Assembly (NCBI GenBank): GCA_964621525.1
Contig: CAZUMS010000011.1
Location: 36,857-100,856, forward strand
Origin: CAZMGV01 sp964621525 [NCBI: uncultured bacterium]
Lineage (GTDB): Bacteria; JAGRBM01
Length of the DNA: 64,000 nucleotides
Direction of reading: 5' to 3'
Below the pieces are notes generated by a model that was not told the origin of the DNA, searched no databases, and worked only from the letters and a program-made list of their open reading frames with translations. Of the stretch, positions 1 to 7,678 are shown piece by piece. Both the position numbers and the translations under genes were made by a program. Every line of letters starts with the position of its first letter. The stretch's first letter is position 1.

Positions 1-361
1 CGAAGTTGCCTCGCAGGTAGCGGAACATGAGCCGGGTTTCGAGGGGCAGATCCTTCCAGCCCACACCGTACCGCTTCGCCATGAGCATCTCGGCGTCGGC
101 GTGACGGGTTTCGTCGAGCTCGAACAGCCGGTAGATCTCCTTCGCCCGCGGGTCGTCCACGTACTTCGCGCAGAGGGCGAAAATCTTCGCCGCCTGGCGT
201 TCCAGGCCGGCGGTGAAGACGATCATGAGCGCGGCGTCGCGCAGTTCACGCTCGGACAGGCCTTCGATTCCCTTCAGCGGCTGGTTCCAGTCGAAGTCGT
301 CCACGGACCACTGGCCTTTGCGGGTGGCTTCGAGAACATGGTCGAGATCGATATCGGGCAT
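1..361 (-). CDS. Ferritin-like diiron-type protein (3' part cut by window edge)
   Basis: The reading frame starts with ATG at 361 and stays open to base 1, so the C-terminus lies outside the window. An AGGAG ribosome site sits 8 bases before the start. About 120 residues are visible. They are mostly helical and carry the metal-ligand pattern of a ferritin-like four-helix bundle: Glu54 in GLERQAAKIF and, one helix later, Glu84 and His87 in DETRHADAEM (an ExxH pair). From family knowledge, such proteins bind two irons and act in iron storage, peroxide reduction or a diiron oxidation. The fold is inferred from the motif spacing; the exact subfamily cannot be decided from the fragment. The promoter overlaps paired palindromes, so transcription is probably repressor-controlled. 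The msrPQ genes lie upstream in the same direction. Confidence 0.6.
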   Translation of the reverse strand, partial: MPDIDLDHVLEATRKGQWSVDDFDWNQPLKGIEGLSERELRDAALMIVFTAGLERQAAKIFALCAKYVDDPRAKEIYRLFELDETRHADAEMLMAKRYGVGWKDLPLETRLMFRYLRGNF

Positions 362-407
362 GGCAGGACTCCTCGGATTGGGTGAGCGGATCGCGATCAT
401 CCATCGC

Positions 408-445
408 TGGAACGCTCGTTCCAGAAAAGTGTAACGATCGTTCCA
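408..445. promoter_or_regulatory. Paired palindromic operator (TetR-like spacing)
   Basis: A perfect 16-bp palindrome TGGAACGCTCGTTCCA occupies 408-423. A second copy with one mismatch, TGTAACGATCGTTCCA, occupies 430-445. Their centres are 22 bp apart, about two helical turns. The second copy overlaps the candidate -10 box of the ferritin-like gene. Two in-phase dyads over a promoter are typical of TetR/AcrR-type dimers. The regulator itself is not in view. Confidence 0.65.
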
Positions 446-456
446 GATGCATGCAA
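428..456 (-). promoter_or_regulatory. Candidate sigma70-type promoter of the ferritin-like gene
   Basis: Read on the minus strand, TTGCAT (456-451) and TACACT (433-428) are separated by 17 bp. The -10 box lies inside the second palindromic operator, so a bound repressor would block RNA polymerase. The predicted transcript starts about 60 bases before the start codon. Confidence 0.5.
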
Positions 457-488
457 CTGCAAAGTCATAAACTATTGTAATTATTAAG

Positions 489-1064
489 TTATTTACGGAA
501 GCGAAGGAGCATAAGTGCTGTGAAAACTGTCAGGAAAGCTGCCGGTTCGGTAGGATCCCGCAGCATGAGCCACCAGAAATGCAGGATGCCGAGGGCCGCG
601 ACTGCGTAGGTAAGCAGGTGGAGTTTCGCCCAGTTTCGTCCCAGTTTTCGGACCATTGCATCCGTGGAGGTCGCGGCCAGCGGGATCATGGCCGCAAACG
701 ACGCTGCACCGGCGGTAATGAACGGCCGCTTCACAATGTCTTTCCAGATATCCGCCCAGTCGAAGAACTTGTCCAGCCACATGTAGGCCGCAAGGTGCAG
801 CGAGCCGTAACCGAAAGACCACAGCCCCCAGGGCCGGCGAAGTTTCAGGAGTTCCGGGCGCCCGAGCAGCCGCCGGGCCGGTGTCACGGCGAGGGTCGCG
901 CCAAGCAGGAACAGGCACCACCAGCCGGTACGCTGGGTGATCTCCTGGATCGGATTTGCGCCGAGTTCGTGGAACAGGCCCTGTTTGGCGTTCCACAGGA
1001 GGGGAAGGACCGGCAGGACGAATCCCGCCGTCCGGAGCAGGAACGCCGGTACCGGTTTCTTCAC
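489..1064 (-). CDS. msrQ: MsrQ, heme-binding membrane subunit of the periplasmic methionine sulfoxide reductase
   Basis: This 191-residue polytopic membrane protein belongs to the YedZ/MsrQ branch of the ferric-reductase-like transmembrane family. About six hydrophobic segments are visible. Conserved histidines lie in the segments with SLHLAAYMWLDKFF and KLHLLTYAVAALGILHFWW, the usual heme b ligands. Known role: it passes electrons from the quinone pool or a flavin reductase to MsrP, which repairs oxidised methionine in envelope proteins. It starts with GTG two bases after the msrP stop codon, so the two genes are translationally coupled in the order msrP-msrQ. Length and motifs fit the family. 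The operon points toward the ferritin-like gene, and an oxidative-stress role for the group is inferred. Confidence 0.93.
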   Translation of the reverse strand: MKKPVPAFLLRTAGFVLPVLPLLWNAKQGLFHELGANPIQEITQRTGWWCLFLLGATLAVTPARRLLGRPELLKLRRPWGLWSFGYGSLHLAAYMWLDKFFDWADIWKDIVKRPFITAGAASFAAMIPLAATSTDAMVRKLGRNWAKLHLLTYAVAALGILHFWWLMLRDPTEPAAFLTVFTALMLLRFRK

Positions 1065-1066
1065 GG

Positions 1067-2002
1067 TCAGTAGAATTTCTGGAGATCCATGCCTTTGTAA
1101 AGGGAGGCGACCTCGTTCGCATAACCATTAAGCATGAGAGTCTTGCGCTTGAAGAATTCCCCGATGCGCCGCTCGCTGGCCTGGCTCCAGCGGGGATGAT
1201 CCACTTCGGGATTCACGTTGGAGTAGAATCCGTATTCGCTCGGGATCGCCAGGTTCCAGGATGTTGGCGGCATCTTTTCCTGAAATCGGATCTTGACGAT
1301 CGACTTGATGCTCTTGAAGCCGTACTTCCACGGTACCACCAGCCGGAGCGGTGCGCCGTTCTGGTTCGGCAGAATCTCGCCATAAAGCCCCACAGCCAGA
1401 ATCGTCAGCGGGTTCATTGCCTCGTCCATGCGGAGCCCTTCCCGGTAAGGCCAGTCCAGCACGTAGCCCTTCTGGCCGGGCATTTCCTCGGGTGCGAGTT
1501 TGGTTTCGAAGGCGACGAATTTGGCCCGTGACGTCGGCTCGAACCGTTTGAGGAGATCGCCGAGCGGAATTCCCGCCCACGGGATCACCATCGACCACCC
1601 TTCCACACACCGGAACCGGTACACCCGTTCCTCGATCGTATGGGGTTTCAGGATATCTTCGAGCGCGTAATCGCCGGGCTTTCCCGCCTCGCCTTCCACT
1701 TTTACGGTCCACGGCGAAGTCTTGAGCGTATGAGCGTATTCGGCGGGGTCTTCCTTGGAGGTCCCGAATTCGTAGAAGTTGTTGTAGGTCGTGACGTCCT
1801 TGAGCGGGGTCAGGTCTTCATTGACCCGCCAGCGGAGCTCCTTTTTGAGGTTGTCGAGTCTTTTGCCGGCCTGTACAGCGCCCGCCATGCCCAACACAAG
1901 GCTGCCGGCGGCAAGGCCGGCGTCCCGCATGAATTCCCGGCGGCGCAGGAAGACGGATTTTGGCGTGATCTCGCTGGATGGTATTCCGCTATGGAATTTC
2001 AT
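1067..2002 (-). CDS. msrP: MsrP, molybdenum-dependent periplasmic methionine sulfoxide reductase, catalytic subunit
   Basis: The 311-residue protein has a twin-arginine signal: RRREFM at residues 20-25, then a hydrophobic stretch ending near VQAG, so it is exported folded with its molybdenum cofactor. Cys132 in FRCVEGWSM is the expected thiolate ligand of molybdenum in the YedY/MsrP family. I chose the ATG at 2002 because GGAG lies 10 bases upstream and because the family typically begins with a short n-region followed by SEITP and the twin arginines. An in-frame start at 2056 would add 18 residues without family support. It reduces methionine sulfoxide in periplasmic proteins with electrons from MsrQ, whose gene follows immediately. 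Confidence 0.94.
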   Translation of the reverse strand: MKFHSGIPSSEITPKSVFLRRREFMRDAGLAAGSLVLGMAGAVQAGKRLDNLKKELRWRVNEDLTPLKDVTTYNNFYEFGTSKEDPAEYAHTLKTSPWTVKVEGEAGKPGDYALEDILKPHTIEERVYRFRCVEGWSMVIPWAGIPLGDLLKRFEPTSRAKFVAFETKLAPEEMPGQKGYVLDWPYREGLRMDEAMNPLTILAVGLYGEILPNQNGAPLRLVVPWKYGFKSIKSIVKIRFQEKMPPTSWNLAIPSEYGFYSNVNPEVDHPRWSQASERRIGEFFKRKTLMLNGYANEVASLYKGMDLQKFY

Positions 2003-2068
2003 GAAGATATCGCTCCGGCAGGCGGGCCTTTCAGGGACAGTCCGCCTTGCGCACATTCCGTTACAACG

Positions 2069-2083
2069 GGCTAGAGTCTAGCC
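2069..2083. promoter_or_regulatory. 15-bp perfect palindrome between divergent msrP and mscS-like genes
   Basis: GGCTAGA-G-TCTAGCC forms a perfect dyad in the 164-bp gap between the two divergent start codons. A looser inverted repeat, GCATTCC (2093-2099) with GGAATGC (2124-2130), follows it. Either could bind a regulator; no matching regulator gene is adjacent. Confidence 0.35.
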
Positions 2084-2166
2084 GCACGGACAGCATTCCT
2101 GCGACGGATGCCCGTCCGGATGCGGAATGCCTGGACACAGTTTCATCTCATTGACGGAAGGCTGCC

Positions 2167-3234
2167 ATGATCGAAAAGCTGGAATCCCTCATTCCCGGAA
2201 CCGAGTACGACCACTGGCTGGTGTTGCTGGTTCTTGCATCTGTGGTGTTCGCCGTTCTGGATTTCATCCGGACTCTCGCGGCGAAAACCCTGAAAAAACT
2301 CGCATCGAAGACGGAAACCAAATGGGATGATCTGGTTGCGGAACTGATTCTCGGGATGAAGCACTGGGCGGTATTCATGCTCGCCCTTGTGCTGGCGCTG
2401 CCGTTTTCCAGGCTGGAGCCCCGCCCGGCGGGAGTCATTCACAAGATCGCCATCGTGCTCGCCTTCGTTCAGGTCGGCCTCTGGGGCGGGATGGTCGTAA
2501 ACCAGTGGGTTGCCGGGAAATCGGCCAGTTCCGACGGGCAGCAGGCGAGTCTTACTGGCTACAAGGTGCTCGGAGCCCTGGGCAAGGTCGTGCTCTGGTC
2601 GATTCTGCTGCTGCTCACGCTGGATAACCTCGGAGTAAATGTGACCGCCCTCGTGGCCGGTCTCGGTGTCGGCGGTGTGGCTGTGGCCCTCGCTGTTCAG
2701 AATATCCTCGGCGACATCTTCTGTTCCTTCACGATCCTGCTCGACAAGCCCTTTGAGGTGGGCGATGCGATAAACGTGGGAGACATTACCGGCGAAGTCG
2801 TCCAGGTCGGTATCAAGACCACGCGGATCCGCAGTATCACAGGAGAAGAGGTCGTATTGTCGAACGCAGATCTCGTGGGCAGCCGGATCCGCAATTTCCG
2901 CCGCATGAACGAACGCCGGGCGATCTTCGCTCTCGGAGTCGTTTATGGAACCTCGCGCGAGAAGCTGGAGAAAATTCCCGGCCTTCTTCAGGGAATTATC
3001 CAGGCGGAATCGCAGGTTCGTTTCGACCGGAGCCACTTCAAGTCGTTCGGGGTGTCGTCGCTCGATTTCGAGACCGTCTACTGGGTGCTGGACCGGGACT
3101 ACAAGGTGTTTATGGACGTTCAGCACCGGATCAATCTGGAGATATTCCGCCGGTTTGAGGCAGAAGGAATCGAGTTCGCTTACCCGACCCAGACGGTTTA
3201 CGTGAACGGACAGCCGGCGAAAGCTGCCCTTTGA
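2167..3234 (+). CDS. MscS-family small-conductance mechanosensitive channel
   Basis: The 355-residue protein has four hydrophobic segments in the first 180 residues. They end in a Gly/Ala-rich pore helix (VAGLGVGGVAVALAVQN), the hallmark of the MscS pore. The soluble beta domain follows, with PFEVGDAINVGDITGEV and the ITGEEVVLSNADL stretch, and then a C-terminal alpha/beta domain. MscS channels open under membrane tension and release solutes on hypo-osmotic shock. A GGAAGG ribosome site precedes ATG 2167. The stop codon lies 11 bases from the stop of the convergent nitroreductase gene. It stands alone, divergent from msrPQ. The extra N-terminal helices compared with E. coli MscS are common in the family. 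Confidence 0.93.
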   Translation: MIEKLESLIPGTEYDHWLVLLVLASVVFAVLDFIRTLAAKTLKKLASKTETKWDDLVAELILGMKHWAVFMLALVLALPFSRLEPRPAGVIHKIAIVLAFVQVGLWGGMVVNQWVAGKSASSDGQQASLTGYKVLGALGKVVLWSILLLLTLDNLGVNVTALVAGLGVGGVAVALAVQNILGDIFCSFTILLDKPFEVGDAINVGDITGEVVQVGIKTTRIRSITGEEVVLSNADLVGSRIRNFRRMNERRAIFALGVVYGTSREKLEKIPGLLQGIIQAESQVRFDRSHFKSFGVSSLDFETVYWVLDRDYKVFMDVQHRINLEIFRRFEAEGIEFAYPTQTVYVNGQPAKAAL

Positions 3235-3245
3235 CCGGCGGTGTG

Positions 3246-4298
3246 TCAGGCCTTCAGGAATTCGCGAAGCAGCCGCCGCTCCGGAGCAGACGCTGCGGTC
3301 CCGTAACCCAGCCGCAGGATCGCGACCGGACTGAAGCCGCCGAGGCCGAACAGCGCATCCATTTCCCGGCGCGTTGTATCCACCTGGCAGGGCGCGTTGT
3401 GGTATGAGCTGAGGATCCCAAGCTGGGCGGCCAGGATCTGAAACCGCTCGGCGGTCTCGCCAGCAGAAATCCAGTGCGGCCGGTCGTCGGCTTTCGCGCT
3501 GATCAGGGCGATGTGAGAAGCACTTTCCAGGGCCGCGATGTCACGCGTGGCCTGCTGTTCAGCCGTAATGAACTGCTTGACGTATTTGCGGCCCATTCCG
3601 GCGCGGAGCCGGGGTACGCGGACGGAGTCGGGAGCAAGGCCGTCTGCCGCGCGCTCCGCGTTTTTCGACCCGAACCGCGACCACTGAAGAAATTCGTCGA
3701 GGAAACCGGGGTCCTGAAGCTGCTCGGTGTGGGCTTTCAGATAGAGGTCACGGTATTGAAGGGCTTCCTTGCCCGCAGGAACGATCGTGATTTGTATCCC
3801 GGCGCCAGGTTGCAGGGCTTTCAGTTCGGCGAGCCGTGACGCGACGATCGTTTCGCCGGAAAACAGCGTCCGCGTCGTCCGCCGTGCCTTGAGTGCGCGC
3901 AACGTCAGCCTGCTGTGACCTCCCTGTTCCGGAATCAGCGAAAGCCGCAGACCGGACACGAGGCCGCCTTCCTCGAGCGTTCGTGCCATGACGCCATACC
4001 CGGCATGCGACGCAGCGATACGGATGTTCTCCGCCACGGCTCCGAGACTAAAGAACAGCTCCCGGTTCATAGGATCTACCACCGGGCGGCTGCGGGAGAA
4101 GTCCGGAAGGACCGTAATGTCGTTGCCGGTTACGGCAAATTTCCACGGCTGGGAATTGTATCCTGAAGGGGCCTGGATGGCGGCCTTGAGGATCAGTTCC
4201 AGATGCGGTTCGAGGACGGATGCGGGCGCTTTCTGGTAGCCCCAGGCAGCGAGGGGAGAGTTCAGTCCGGTTCCGGTGGCCGTATTTGTCAGGTCCAT
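3246..4298 (-). CDS. Acg-family FMN-binding nitroreductase-like protein
   Basis: About 350 residues resemble the Acg subgroup of the nitroreductase fold, which contains two nitroreductase-like halves. Visible matches are LKAAIQAPSGYNSQPWKF near the N-terminus (the FMN-phosphate-binding Ser/Asn stretch), the central TTRTLFSGE, and the C-terminal LAAQLGILSSYHN with ILRLGYG. In mycobacteria Acg is proposed to bind and sequester FMN rather than catalyse turnover; the reaction here is unknown. I start it at ATG 4298, which has GGAG about 11 bases upstream. The open frame extends to 4418 but the extra 40 residues are Arg-rich and unlike the family. It is monocistronic and convergent with the MscS gene. 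Confidence 0.8.
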   Translation of the reverse strand: MDLTNTATGTGLNSPLAAWGYQKAPASVLEPHLELILKAAIQAPSGYNSQPWKFAVTGNDITVLPDFSRSRPVVDPMNRELFFSLGAVAENIRIAASHAGYGVMARTLEEGGLVSGLRLSLIPEQGGHSRLTLRALKARRTTRTLFSGETIVASRLAELKALQPGAGIQITIVPAGKEALQYRDLYLKAHTEQLQDPGFLDEFLQWSRFGSKNAERAADGLAPDSVRVPRLRAGMGRKYVKQFITAEQQATRDIAALESASHIALISAKADDRPHWISAGETAERFQILAAQLGILSSYHNAPCQVDTTRREMDALFGLGGFSPVAILRLGYGTAASAPERRLLREFLKA

Positions 4299-4649
4299 GG
4301 CTGTCTGTTCTCCTGTCCGTATTCGGGTGCCGTGCCTCCCGCCGAAAGCCGGGAAGTCACCCTGAAATCTATTTTCGGCCCTATTGCAGGTCAGTCCTAT
4401 GACGGACCTCAGTGCCAACCGGCATCCGGAACGCCTATCCTAAACCCGCCAGCCGGCCGGGAGTTGTGGAGAACCCCGCTTGTCACGAGATTGTCGAATT
4501 TGCCGGCCGTTATCATGGTGCCCCTGTGAGCGAGGGCGAATCTGTGCAAGCCACGGTAAGTACGGGAGATTTCGCCGTTCGTCAATGGAACGGCAGATTT
4601 TTCCAGCAGGGTTGCCGCCTCCCCTCGGCTGCCGGTAGGAATGAATTCG
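4299..4649. other. Gene-free divergent gap
   Basis: This 351-base region separates the starts of the nitroreductase and the response regulator, so it must hold both promoters. No convincing -35/-10 pair, RNA gene or repeat was found. Short frames crossing it lack ribosome sites and do not resemble proteins. Confidence 0.5.
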
Positions 4650-5009
4650 ATGAAAGTACTCGTGATCGACGACAATGAAGCCGCCCGCAAGTTTGCCGTA
4701 CTTGCCGTCAAGCGGGCGCAGCCGGATGCCGAAATCCGGACCGCTCATGACGGACTTGAGGCCCGGTCCGTGGCCCAGGAGTTCAAGCCGGACGCCATGG
4801 TACTCGATCACATGATGCCCAAGCTGGACGGGTGGAAATTCCTCGAAGAACTCCGCAAAAGCGACTGGGGAAAACGCACGCCGGTATTGTTCTACAGCGC
4901 CATCGATTTGCGGCGGGATGCCAACAAGATCCAGGGTGTGCTCTTTCTGCGCAAGCCGTCCACGCTGGATGAATTCGTTACCGCGTTCCGCAAGATTGCT
5001 GTCGGTTAG
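4650..5009 (+). CDS. Single-domain response regulator (CheY-like receiver)
   Basis: A 119-residue stand-alone receiver domain. The acidic pair Asp7-Asp8 (VIDDNEA), the phosphoacceptor Asp53 (VLDHMMPKLDG), a Ser in LFYSAID at the usual Thr/Ser switch position and Lys102 (RKPS) are all present, so it should be phosphorylatable. There is no output domain, so it acts by protein contact or as a relay intermediate. I prefer ATG 4650, nine bases after AGGA, over the ATG at 4641, which lies almost on the ribosome site. No kinase is adjacent; the hybrid kinase at 7.7-9.7 kb is a possible but unproven partner. It converges on the HEAT lipoprotein gene with 10 bases between stops. Confidence 0.9.
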   Translation: MKVLVIDDNEAARKFAVLAVKRAQPDAEIRTAHDGLEARSVAQEFKPDAMVLDHMMPKLDGWKFLEELRKSDWGKRTPVLFYSAIDLRRDANKIQGVLFLRKPSTLDEFVTAFRKIAVG

Positions 5010-5019
5010 CGCAAGCCGG

Positions 5020-6432
5020 TCAGGGCTGGCTGCGTTTGACCGAAGCGAGTGCTTCTTCCGCCATTCGCCGGATGGCGGCCGTGCTGCCTGAAACCGACGC
5101 CTGTTCGAGCTGCGGTGCGGCTGCCACCGCACCAGGACCGATTTCCTTGAGCGCCCACGCGGCGCCGTAGGCGGTGCGCCAGTCGGCGAGTGCCGCAGCC
5201 AGGGCGGGAACGGCCAAGGGATCGCCGATTTTACCCAGAGCCTGAGCTGCGTCCTCGTTCCCCTGTTTCAGCGATTCCGAAAGAGCGGGAACGGAGGCTT
5301 TTGCCTGCGGCCCCATGACCGCCAGCGAACGGGCCGCAGCCCGCCGGATGCGTACGTCGCCGTCGGCGAGCGCCTGCTCAAGAGCTGGCAGCGAATGCGG
5401 CCCGCCGATGGAGCCGAGAGCTTCGATGGCCGCAAGACGGAGGTCGTCGGCAGCGGGAGGCCGGGATTTTTGTGAAAGCAGAGAGACGGCTTCGCGGCCC
5501 TTTTCTCCAGTCCTGCCGAGTGCTCTGGCGCAGGCCGCCTGCTGGGCCGCACTAGGGTCGTCGAGCCCCTGAATGAGCTGGGGTACGGCGGGTGCGGCCT
5601 TGGGACCCATGGCGGCAAGGGCCCGTGCCGCCTTCTGCCGTTCGGAGAGATCGGCGCTGGACAGCATCGCAGTCCAGGCGCCGAGGTCGGCGGGCGGTTC
5701 GGTTTCCGCAGGAGCGATGCTCTCGACGACACGGATCGAGAACGGCGGCAGCGTCGCCGGAGGCGACACGCTGTCCGTTACGGCAATCATGATCTTTTCA
5801 TAGAGGCCGGCCTGCTCGGCCGTGGGGGTGCCGGACAGCCTGCCGGTGATGGCATCGAAGGTCAGCCACGAGGGTTTGTTCGCAATGGCGAAGCGGAGCT
5901 GCTGGCCGTTGGCGGTATCCGGGTCATCCGCCTCCGGTGTAAACGTGTAGGCCTGGCCCGCGGCAGCCTCCGGAGCCGGCGTGCCTGAGATTGCGGGGGG
6001 GGTGTTCGTCGCTGTCACGACGATGGAAAAGGGCGGCAGGCTGGATGTCAGCCCGCTGTCGGTCGCGGCAATGATTTCAATGCCGGAGTAATTGCCTGCA
6101 TCCCCTTTGCCAGGCCGTCCCCCAAGGAATCCCCGCTTCGTATCGAAGGTGGCCCAGTGCGGCCGGTTTCTGATCGAGAACCGGAACTCTTCATGACGGG
6201 GAACGCCGCTAACCGATGGCCGGAACTCATAGTCGCTGCCTTCGGGCACCGTATCCCGGGGTGATCCCGTCAGGGCGAATGGCTGGGCAGGTTCGGAGGT
6301 CGGTTTGCCTGCACCAGGGTTCGGTTGGGCTTCCGGAGCAGCGGCAGTCGGCGCAGGCGTTGGACCGCTTTCTTTCTGACAGGCAGAAAACGAAATCAGG
6401 GCTGCACAGGCGGCAGCGATAGCCGGATGCAT
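5020..6432 (-). CDS. Lipoprotein with cadherin-like domains and C-terminal HEAT repeats
   Basis: About 470 residues. After a hydrophobic signal ending in SFSAC comes a Pro/Ala-rich linker. Then two or three Ig/cadherin-like (putative-Ig, dystroglycan-type) domains follow, shown by recurring patterns such as PHWATFDTKRGFLGGRPG and PSWLTFDAITGRLSGTP. The last about 230 residues are HEAT-like helical repeats (ALAAMGPKAAPAVPQL, ALGSIGGPHSLPALEQAL, AVMGPQAKASVPAL). Both parts are protein-binding scaffolds, so it is probably an outer-membrane or periplasmic assembly protein. The start is uncertain: ATG 6432 has only a weak AGG and gives an n-region with no Lys or Arg. The codons just upstream encode LKRHLIFAAG, so translation may begin earlier at a non-ATG codon. 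Other HEAT proteins lie at 13.8 and 31 kb. Confidence 0.75.
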   Translation of the reverse strand: MHPAIAAACAALISFSACQKESGPTPAPTAAAPEAQPNPGAGKPTSEPAQPFALTGSPRDTVPEGSDYEFRPSVSGVPRHEEFRFSIRNRPHWATFDTKRGFLGGRPGKGDAGNYSGIEIIAATDSGLTSSLPPFSIVVTATNTPPAISGTPAPEAAAGQAYTFTPEADDPDTANGQQLRFAIANKPSWLTFDAITGRLSGTPTAEQAGLYEKIMIAVTDSVSPPATLPPFSIRVVESIAPAETEPPADLGAWTAMLSSADLSERQKAARALAAMGPKAAPAVPQLIQGLDDPSAAQQAACARALGRTGEKGREAVSLLSQKSRPPAADDLRLAAIEALGSIGGPHSLPALEQALADGDVRIRRAAARSLAVMGPQAKASVPALSESLKQGNEDAAQALGKIGDPLAVPALAAALADWRTAYGAAWALKEIGPGAVAAAPQLEQASVSGSTAAIRRMAEEALASVKRSQP

Positions 6433-6541
6433 TGGACCTGCGGCAAATATGAGATGGCGTTTCAGAACGGAAAAGCCCCCTTCGGCCTTTTCGATCGGAT
6501 CCCGGCGGTTCAACCCCGCAACCACCGGGCTCATCGGGGGC

Positions 6542-6572
6542 ATTGTACAGCGAAACAGACGCAATCTGTCCA
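6542..6572 (-). promoter_or_regulatory. Candidate promoter of the HEAT lipoprotein gene
   Basis: On the minus strand TGGACA (6572-6567) and TACAAT (6547-6542) are 19 bp apart. The spacing is long, but the -10 matches at five of six positions. The pair lies between the terminator of the preceding gene and the lipoprotein start. Confidence 0.35.
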
Positions 6573-6583
6573 GCGGAACCTAT

Positions 6584-6608
6584 TAAAAACCGGTATTCAT
6601 GGCCGGTT
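6584..6608 (-). terminator. Intrinsic terminator after the hotdog-like gene
   Basis: On the minus strand AACCGG and CCGGTT form a perfect 6-bp stem with a 9-base loop, followed directly by TTTAA. It lies 16 bases after the stop codon at 6625. Confidence 0.6.
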
Positions 6609-6624
6609 CATGACCGTTTCCGTT

Positions 6625-7587
6625 TCAGGACGGAACGGGAGGAAGATGCCGGGTTCGGGGTGCGGTCACGAGTCGCACGCAGACGCACGGTTTTGCCGGA
6701 TCGTACGACCCGGGATCAGCCGCTTCCCGCAGCGGGAAGATCTGGAGCGTCACCGCCGAACGTCCCGGTTCTCCGCCCGGTGCCTTCCAGATGTCGCAGA
6801 CGCGGACGTGGGCGTTCCCGGTAAACATGGGACGTTTGTAGAGGATGGCGATGCGCTGGAAATACCAGTTCGCCGGGTTGTCGCCCATGGAACCCAGGGC
6901 ATCCGTAGCGAGATCTTCGGCAGCCCGCACGTACTCCATGGCGTGAACATGATCGTTCGGGTCTGTCCGGTTGTAGGACCAGAACCGTGCCCGGTTGTCG
7001 GCGTAGGAGCCGGCTTTGCTCGAGTAAGGTTCCGGAGGCCTTAGGACGTCGCTGCTCTGCACGAACGGCAGGATTTTCCCCGGCATCGTCTTGGTAAATC
7101 CGAGATCCGGCGGGAGTTCGCGGACCCGCCGCTGTTCCGGCGGTGCGGACGGCCGGGTCAGGATGTGATCCACAATCATGGTGCCCGAACGGACTTTCTG
7201 CGCCTCCTTGTCCAGCCGGTCAAACCGTCCGGTAGAGGGAGTGCAGAAAATGTCCGTCGTGCTGCGGGTGATGATTCGCGGATCGTCGCCTGCGGAGCGG
7301 CCGATGTCGAGCTTCACCTTCACGTCGCAGGTCATTTCCCGCGGCATGGCGACCGGGATATCGGTCACTTCCAGCTCGGTGTAGGAGATGATTCCCGCCA
7401 GCCCCGTCCGGCCCCGGTAGGCAGCATCGAACATCGCCCGCTGGAATACCGGCCAGTGGACGGGTGAACAGATCCGGAGCAACGAGTTGATCTTGATGGC
7501 ACAGGTTTCGGTGAGGTCGGCAAAGCTGTACGACGACTCGCCTTCGCCGGTAACTGTCTGATCAGGGTCTTTGAGGGGGTCATTCAT
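6625..7587 (-). CDS. Hypothetical protein, possible double-hotdog fold
   Basis: A 320-residue soluble protein with no signal peptide. Two halves each resemble a hotdog-type thioesterase/dehydratase: the first runs through AGIISYTELEVTDIPV, and the second has NDHVHAMEYVRAAEDL followed by a strand series ending MFTGNAHVRVCDIW. The Asn-Asp-His-x-His-x-x-x-Tyr arrangement at the start of a long helix recalls the hotdog helix (N-HVN--EY) in acyl-CoA thioesterases. This points to an acyl-CoA or acyl-ACP substrate, but it is inference from pattern only. The start is ATG 7587 with AGGA about 10 bases upstream. It is monocistronic, ends in a clear terminator, and is divergent from the histidine kinase. 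Confidence 0.6.
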   Translation of the reverse strand: MNDPLKDPDQTVTGEGESSYSFADLTETCAIKINSLLRICSPVHWPVFQRAMFDAAYRGRTGLAGIISYTELEVTDIPVAMPREMTCDVKVKLDIGRSAGDDPRIITRSTTDIFCTPSTGRFDRLDKEAQKVRSGTMIVDHILTRPSAPPEQRRVRELPPDLGFTKTMPGKILPFVQSSDVLRPPEPYSSKAGSYADNRARFWSYNRTDPNDHVHAMEYVRAAEDLATDALGSMGDNPANWYFQRIAILYKRPMFTGNAHVRVCDIWKAPGGEPGRSAVTLQIFPLREAADPGSYDPAKPCVCVRLVTAPRTRHLPPVPS

Positions 7588-7678
7588 GGCCCGGCGATCC
7601 TAGCTTGGCGCACCGGCGAACGGCAGGGCCCGTTTTGCAGGCCGCCGGGGATGGGGTACCGTTAAGCATAGTCCATCG

